A stretch of 9,569 nt of DNA from Spiro-02 sp964465155 (lineage in GTDB: Bacteria > Spirochaetota > Spirochaetia > Sphaerochaetales > Sphaerochaetaceae). A program made the translations under genes and the position numbers. Positions 6,757 to 9,569 of this stretch are shown piece after piece. The notes beneath the pieces are model-generated. The model made no database searches, was not told the DNA's origin, and saw only the letters and a list, made by a program, of their open reading frames with translations. How positions within the stretch are numbered: position 1 is the stretch's first letter; the number at the start of each line of letters is the position of its first letter. The stretch is from the NCBI GenBank assembly GCA_964465155.1, contig CAYXIH010000072.1, forward strand, positions 1 to 9,569. The letters run 5' to 3'.

Positions 6757-7143
6757 CTATACCAGAGCAATAACCTCGATCTCGACCCGCACGTCCTTGG
6801 GAAGCCGTGCAACTTCCACTGCACTGCGCGCTGGAAGGATACCATCTGCAAAGTAGCTGGCATAGACCTCGTTGACAGAGGCAAAGTCCGCCATGTCCTT
6901 GAGGAACACCGTCGCCTTGACAACCTGTGCCAACGAAGAGCCACCCTCTGCCAAGACAGCCTTGATATTCTCAAATACCTGACGTGCCTGGTCTGCGGTA
7001 GTCCCAGCCACGATGTTGCCTGTTGCCGGATCCACGGGGATCTGCCCCGAAGCAAAGAGGAAGCCATTGGCGATGACCGCCTGGCTATATGGTCCGATAG
7101 CTGCAGGAGCAGCCTTGGTGGCAACTTGTTTCTTTGTGTTCAT
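6757..7143 (-). CDS. ridA: RidA family enamine/imine deaminase
   Basis: This 128-residue protein hydrolyses reactive enamine/imine intermediates such as 2-aminoacrylate, released by PLP enzymes, to keto acids and ammonia, and so protects PLP enzymes. The complete YjgF/YER057c/UK114 fold is present: IGPYSQAV (16-23) with the active-site tyrosine, FLFASGQIPVDP (28-39), VVKATVFLKDM (74-84), and LPARSAVEVARLPKDV (103-118), where Arg106 matches the catalytic arginine of E. coli RidA (Arg105). The EIEVIA ending is also typical. The start at 7143 has TGAGGG four bases upstream. It is the first gene of a two-gene unit with gcvT. The pairing makes biological sense: in enterobacteria RidA loss damages serine hydroxymethyltransferase and one-carbon supply, and gcvT works in the same glycine/C1 pathway. 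Confidence 0.95.
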   Translation of the reverse strand: MNTKKQVATKAAPAAIGPYSQAVIANGFLFASGQIPVDPATGNIVAGTTADQARQVFENIKAVLAEGGSSLAQVVKATVFLKDMADFASVNEVYASYFADGILPARSAVEVARLPKDVRVEIEVIALV

Positions 7144-7188
7144 ACAACCCTCACATACAAAATGATATCTCTGCAGGAAGCGAAATCT

Positions 7189-7245
7189 TCAGCATCCCAT
7201 TGCATACGTCACCTGAAACAGTGAATATGCCTTCTGTACAATCAT
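7189..7245 (-). CDS. Possible 18-residue upstream ORF (leader peptide) before ridA
   Basis: On the minus strand a perfect Shine-Dalgarno, AGGAGG (7255-7250), precedes an ATG at 7245 by four bases. The frame encodes 18 residues, MIVQKAYSLFQVTYAMGC, and ends with TGA at 7191-7189, 45 bases before the ridA start. The Shine-Dalgarno strand GCAGGA (7257-7252) could pair with TCCTGC (7178-7173) in the same transcript. No run of a single regulatory amino acid is seen, so classical attenuation is not supported. It could be a leader peptide, a small protein, or chance. Confidence 0.3.
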   Translation of the reverse strand: MIVQKAYSLFQVTYAMGC

Positions 7246-7263
7246 ACTTCCTCCTGCGTACCA

Positions 7264-7292
7264 AAGCTAGTGGAATCAACAAGAGCAATCAA
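7264..7292 (-). promoter_or_regulatory. Weak candidate promoter for the ridA-gcvT unit
   Basis: On the minus strand TTGATT (7292-7287) and TAGCTT (7269-7264) are spaced by 17 bases. The -35 matches four of six consensus bases and the -10 only three, but transcription would start just before the small upstream ORF with its strong Shine-Dalgarno. A second -10-like box, TATCAT (7167-7162), nearer to ridA, has no matching -35. Confidence 0.25.
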
Positions 7293-7318
7293 AATTCACT
7301 GGCCTGGTCGAAATGTAG

Positions 7319-7347
7319 TTTCCATTCCCACTCCATGGTGCTATCTT
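7319..7347 (+). promoter_or_regulatory. Candidate promoter of the flavoprotein gene, possibly leaderless
   Basis: TTTCCA (7319-7324, four of six) and TATCTT (7342-7347, four of six) are 17 bases apart. Six bases, ttgggt, separate the -10-like box from the ATG at 7354. No Shine-Dalgarno is visible in front of this start, so a leaderless transcript would explain the layout. Confidence 0.4.
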
Positions 7348-7353
7348 TTGGGT

Positions 7354-7896
7354 ATGAAAATGCTCGTAGTCAACGGAAGCCCGCGCAAGGCGGGAAATTC
7401 AGCAACCCTGTCCAAGGTGTTCATTGATGAGGTATACCGGCAGGTTCCCCATGTGGACATCATCGACGTAGTCCTGCACAAGTTCCATATCAACGGATGC
7501 TTGGGATGCGGGGCATGCAAGCACAACGGCGGCACATGCATACAAAAGGATGACATGCAGAGCCTCTATCCAATGTTCCTGCGAGCCGATACTATTGTAT
7601 TCGTCTCGCCAGTGTATTGGTGGGGGATCACGGCACAAACAAAAGCATTCATCGACCGCCTGTACAAGTTCACCATGGAGGAACTCCATGGGAAACGGGT
7701 ATATGTGATCGTAGACGGGGAAGATACCACCGATGGTATCCAATATGATTTGATCAAACGGCAATTCGAAGAGATATGTTCATATTGCGGCATGGAGCTT
7801 GCTGGATATCTTCCACTGAGCACCCCGGCCGACAATCCGGCAGCAGGCAACCCTCAGGCGCTCGAGGCTGCAAAGCATCTCTTCAAGGCAAGGTAA
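7354..7896 (+). CDS. Flavodoxin-fold NAD(P)H-dependent FMN reductase / iron-sulfur flavoprotein-like protein
   Basis: A 180-residue soluble protein of the NADPH-dependent FMN reductase/flavodoxin_2 class. The first strand and FMN phosphate loop are MLVVNGSPRKAGNS (3-16), and FVSPVYWWG (about 88-96) forms the second flavin-contacting loop. Between them is a four-cysteine cluster, GCLGCGACKHNGGTC, with Cys49, 52, 55 and 62, followed by a DDM motif. This CX2CX2CX6C spacing fits the compact [4Fe-4S] motif known from archaeal iron-sulfur flavoproteins and also occurs in many annotated FMN reductases of anaerobes. A redox role is likely; partner and substrate are unknown. The start at 7354 was chosen because the fold begins immediately; an upstream in-frame ATG at 7270 would add 28 residues unlike the family. 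The asparaginase-like gene follows after nine bases, so the two are probably co-transcribed. Confidence 0.85.
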   Translation: MKMLVVNGSPRKAGNSATLSKVFIDEVYRQVPHVDIIDVVLHKFHINGCLGCGACKHNGGTCIQKDDMQSLYPMFLRADTIVFVSPVYWWGITAQTKAFIDRLYKFTMEELHGKRVYVIVDGEDTTDGIQYDLIKRQFEEICSYCGMELAGYLPLSTPADNPAAGNPQALEAAKHLFKAR

Positions 7897-7905
7897 GCAA
7901 CGAAC

Positions 7906-8421
7906 ATGGCTCAGGACATCAGGATTATTACGACAGGCGGCACATTCGACAAGCTCTATGACGAGATCAAGGGGGAGTTGATCTTCAGGGAGTCACAGCT
8001 TCCCAGGATTCTCCACCAATCCCGCCTCACGCTGCAGGTGCAGCTTGAGGGACCTCTCGCGGTCGACAGCCTCTTCATGAGCGAGGAGCAACGTGCAGCG
8101 GTGGCGCAGAACTGCCTGACCAGCACTGAGGACCATGTAGTTGTCATCCATGGCACCGATACCATGGTACAGACGGCAACCGTAGTTGCCCAGAAGCTCA
8201 AGCAAGCCGATGACCACCATACGGTCGTGTTCACCGGTGCCATGATCCCCTACTCACTAGAGAATTCAGATGCAATCTTCAACTTGGGATGCGCAGTCAG
8301 TGCAGTACAGTTGCTCCCACCCGGAGTCTACATCTGCATGTGCGGACGGATCTTCAGCTGGGACAACGTACGCAAGAACAAGGAAAAGGGAATCTTTGAG
8401 AGTCTCACCCCAGATATGTAA
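7906..8421 (+). CDS. Short single-domain asparaginase-family protein
   Basis: The 171-residue protein corresponds to the N-terminal catalytic domain of type I/II L-asparaginases (PF00710); classical enzymes have about 330 residues and two domains. The active-site elements can be followed: TTGGTF (9-14) with Thr13 aligning to Thr12 of E. coli AnsB, Tyr18 near the flexible lid, HGTDTM (82-87) carrying the second threonine and aspartate, FTGAMIP (109-115), and DNVRKNK (153-159), where a lysine fits the position of AnsB Lys162. Complete proteins of this short form exist in other bacteria and end in a similar VRKN segment, so it is probably not a truncated gene. Whether it hydrolyses asparagine is unknown, because the C-terminal domain normally helps form the active site across subunits. 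The Shine-Dalgarno is weak (AAGG, 7890-7893). Its last 17 bases overlap the convergent HAD gene. Confidence 0.85.
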   Translation: MAQDIRIITTGGTFDKLYDEIKGELIFRESQLPRILHQSRLTLQVQLEGPLAVDSLFMSEEQRAAVAQNCLTSTEDHVVVIHGTDTMVQTATVVAQKLKQADDHHTVVFTGAMIPYSLENSDAIFNLGCAVSAVQLLPPGVYICMCGRIFSWDNVRKNKEKGIFESLTPDM

Positions 8422-9058
8422 GTATCTGGGATGGGTTGGCTGCCATTCCGATGAACCGGGGCTGACCTGACAAGTCAGTTCCTGGGGCAAAGCCAAAACC
8501 ATAGTCAACTGCAAGGAAATCGACACCGGCAGTCTGTGCCCCGATCATATCATGTGGCGTATCGCCCACCAACACGGCAGATTCATAGGGAACGTTTCCC
8601 AACTGGGCAACGGACAAGTCCACGATGTCTGCCTTTGTCCGTTTTCCTTGAGCGTCAGCACCAACAATGATATCGAAGTACGAGGCGAGCTTGAAGTATT
8701 CCAGTACTTCCTTTGCAAGCCGCTCAAGCTTCAGGGTAGAGACTCCCAGCTTGTTGCCCCGTCCCTTCAAGGTATCCAGCACATCAAAGATGCCATCATA
8801 GACCGATGCCATGAAGCGTCCGGTACTATCATATCTGACTCGGTAGATGTCGCAGGCTTGTCCGATCAAGGACTCGTCCAGGTTGCAGGCGACACGGAAG
8901 CACTCAGCCAAGGGAGGTCCTACGAACTTCCGAAGTTGCACCTCAGGTACCCGCGGCAGTCCCAATTGCTCCATGGTATAGTTCGCCGTATCAAAGATAC
9001 CCGGGGACGTATTCATCAGCGTCCCGTCCAGATCAAAGAGGATGGTGTTGTAGCTCAT
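8405..9058 (-). CDS. HAD-superfamily phosphatase (phosphoglycolate phosphatase/PpaX-like)
   Basis: This 217-residue cytoplasmic hydrolase has all four HAD motifs: I, FDLDGTL with Asp9 and Asp11 (nucleophile and acid/base); II, GVSTLK with Ser107; III, a lysine in GKRTKAD (about 142); IV, VGDTPHD with Asp166 and Asp170. The long insert after motif I, with FVGPPLAECF (45-54), is a helical cap of the C1 type found in Gph-like phosphatases (COG0546). The substrate cannot be read from the sequence: phosphoglycolate, pyrophosphate and nucleotide or sugar phosphates are all possible. The ATG at 9058 was chosen because the core strand begins at once and AGG (9070-9068) lies nine bases upstream; ATG at 9067 is an alternative adding three residues. 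It lies 32 bases after the inositol-monophosphatase-like gene and is probably co-transcribed with it. Confidence 0.88.
   Translation of the reverse strand: MSYNTILFDLDGTLMNTSPGIFDTANYTMEQLGLPRVPEVQLRKFVGPPLAECFRVACNLDESLIGQACDIYRVRYDSTGRFMASVYDGIFDVLDTLKGRGNKLGVSTLKLERLAKEVLEYFKLASYFDIIVGADAQGKRTKADIVDLSVAQLGNVPYESAVLVGDTPHDMIGAQTAGVDFLAVDYGFGFAPGTDLSGQPRFIGMAANPSQILTYLG
8409..8430. terminator. Hairpin across the convergent gene junction
   Basis: cccagata (8409-8416) pairs perfectly with tatctggg (8423-8430), and a T-G wobble inside leaves a GTAA (GNRA-type) loop in the plus-strand RNA. It includes the stop codon of the asparaginase-like gene and the last sense codons of the HAD gene. No T-run follows on either strand, so efficient intrinsic termination is doubtful; it may be a 3'-end stabiliser or Rho-pause site. 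Confidence 0.45.
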
Positions 9059-9090
9059 GCATGCCATCCTATCAAAATGGGTATATACAC

Positions 9091-9569
9091 TCAATGGTTT
9101 CCGACGACATCCATCACCCATTCCTGGAGCAACCCATTGGTAGCAACGATGTCGCAACGGGTATCTGCAAGTGGGAACCCATCCACCTTGCCACCTGCTT
9201 CCTGCAAGATTGCCATTCCCGCTGCTATGTCATAGTACCCCAGGAACTGCTCGTAGTACCCTTCCAACCGACCAGCTGCGATATAGGAGAGCTCCAAAGC
9301 GGCAGACCCGAAACTTCTCAGGTCACTTACCTGACCAAACAACTTGCGCATGGTGGCAAAATAGGAGTCTGTTGCCTCATGATGCCGATGCGGGGGGACA
9401 CAGACCAACAGTGCCCGAGCTGGGTCTGCCACGCAAGAGACATGCATCGGCATTCCGTTGCACCATGCTCCCATCCCCTGTGCTGCATGGAACAACTCAT
9501 CTTGGGTAGGGTTATACACAACCCCTACCAGCGGATGGTGGGGTTCCAGTTCCCAAGCGATGCTGATGG
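9091..9569 (-). CDS. Inositol-monophosphatase family protein, C-terminal part (gene runs off the right edge)
   Basis: The open frame continues to the window edge without a start, so the N-terminal part, including the usual DPIDGT metal site, lies outside. What is visible matches the IMPase/FBPase/CysQ superfamily (PF00459): the ISIAWELEPHHPLVGVVYNP strand pair, ELFHAAQGMGAWCNG, a RSFGSAALELSYIAAGRLEGY helix region, and YDIAAGMAILQEAGG, which is the second metal-binding motif (normally WDxAAG) with its aspartate kept and the tryptophan replaced by tyrosine. Members hydrolyse inositol phosphates, 3'-phosphoadenosine phosphates or fructose bisphosphate with Mg2+; the visible part does not separate these. 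It stops at 9091, 32 bases before the HAD phosphatase start. Confidence 0.88.
   Translation of the reverse strand, partial: ISIAWELEPHHPLVGVVYNPTQDELFHAAQGMGAWCNGMPMHVSCVADPARALLVCVPPHRHHEATDSYFATMRKLFGQVSDLRSFGSAALELSYIAAGRLEGYYEQFLGYYDIAAGMAILQEAGGKVDGFPLADTRCDIVATNGLLQEWVMDVVGNH

Noticed and set aside
5613..7124. A minus-strand open frame of 503 codons that could be read as a RidA-region/GcvT fusion.
   Set aside because: The N-terminal part is out of frame with ridA and has no family likeness. ridA is intact in its own frame, and gcvT has its own Shine-Dalgarno and start at 6743.
5529..7224. Plus-strand frames of 150-250 codons opposite gcvT and ridA.
   Set aside because: They are antisense shadows with no family resemblance and no promoter or ribosome binding site of note.
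7144..7353. Glycine riboswitch upstream of the ridA-gcvT unit.
   Set aside because: The conserved core segments of the glycine aptamer were not found on the minus strand of this region.
7906..8421. Asparaginase gene as a truncated pseudogene.
   Set aside because: All catalytic-domain motifs are intact, the frame is clean, and the C-terminal VRKN ending resembles complete short members of the family. The adjoining sequence encodes an intact HAD gene, not remnants of a second asparaginase domain.

Overview
The window reads as ordinary chromosome of an anaerobic bacterium, most likely a spirochaete of the Sphaerochaeta type. This rests on the signal peptide style of the first gene (a hydrophobic stretch followed by FATGAKE), an operon for a BMP-type ABC importer, moderate GC content with a very AT-rich promoter region, and a gene set typical of fermentative anaerobes. 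The genus is inference. No rRNA, tRNA, CRISPR array, insertion sequence, phage gene or attachment site was seen, and I found no new multi-gene system.

Layout. Bases 1-217 are an AT-rich control region with a good promoter. Bases 218-5041 hold a four-gene ABC importer of the nucleoside (BMP/Nup) class: periplasmic binding protein, double-domain ATPase, and two permeases that overlap their upstream neighbours. Two stem-loops separate the binding protein from the ATPase, and another terminator-like stem-loop closes the operon at 5065-5097. Next comes a ybaK-type Cys-tRNA(Pro) deacylase (5141-5620, +). It converges with, and overlaps by 8 bases, a minus-strand ridA-gcvT pair (7143 down to 5613). 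Bases 7144-7353 are a divergent intergenic region with a possible small upstream ORF and possible promoters on both sides. On the plus strand follow a flavodoxin-fold oxidoreductase with a four-cysteine motif and a short single-domain asparaginase-family protein. The latter converges with, and overlaps by 17 bases, a minus-strand HAD phosphatase that lies behind the 3' part of an inositol-monophosphatase family gene running off the right edge.

How the genes fit together. The importer probably brings in purine nucleosides or bases. The ridA-gcvT pair joins removal of reactive enamines with glycine/one-carbon metabolism. YbaK guards translation. The asparaginase-like protein, the phosphatases and the flavin protein are housekeeping or accessory enzymes with unproven substrates. 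The most interesting signals lie between genes: RNA hairpins, two Shine-Dalgarno-less starts with -10-like boxes six bases upstream, a small upstream ORF with a perfect Shine-Dalgarno, and convergent genes that share their last codons.
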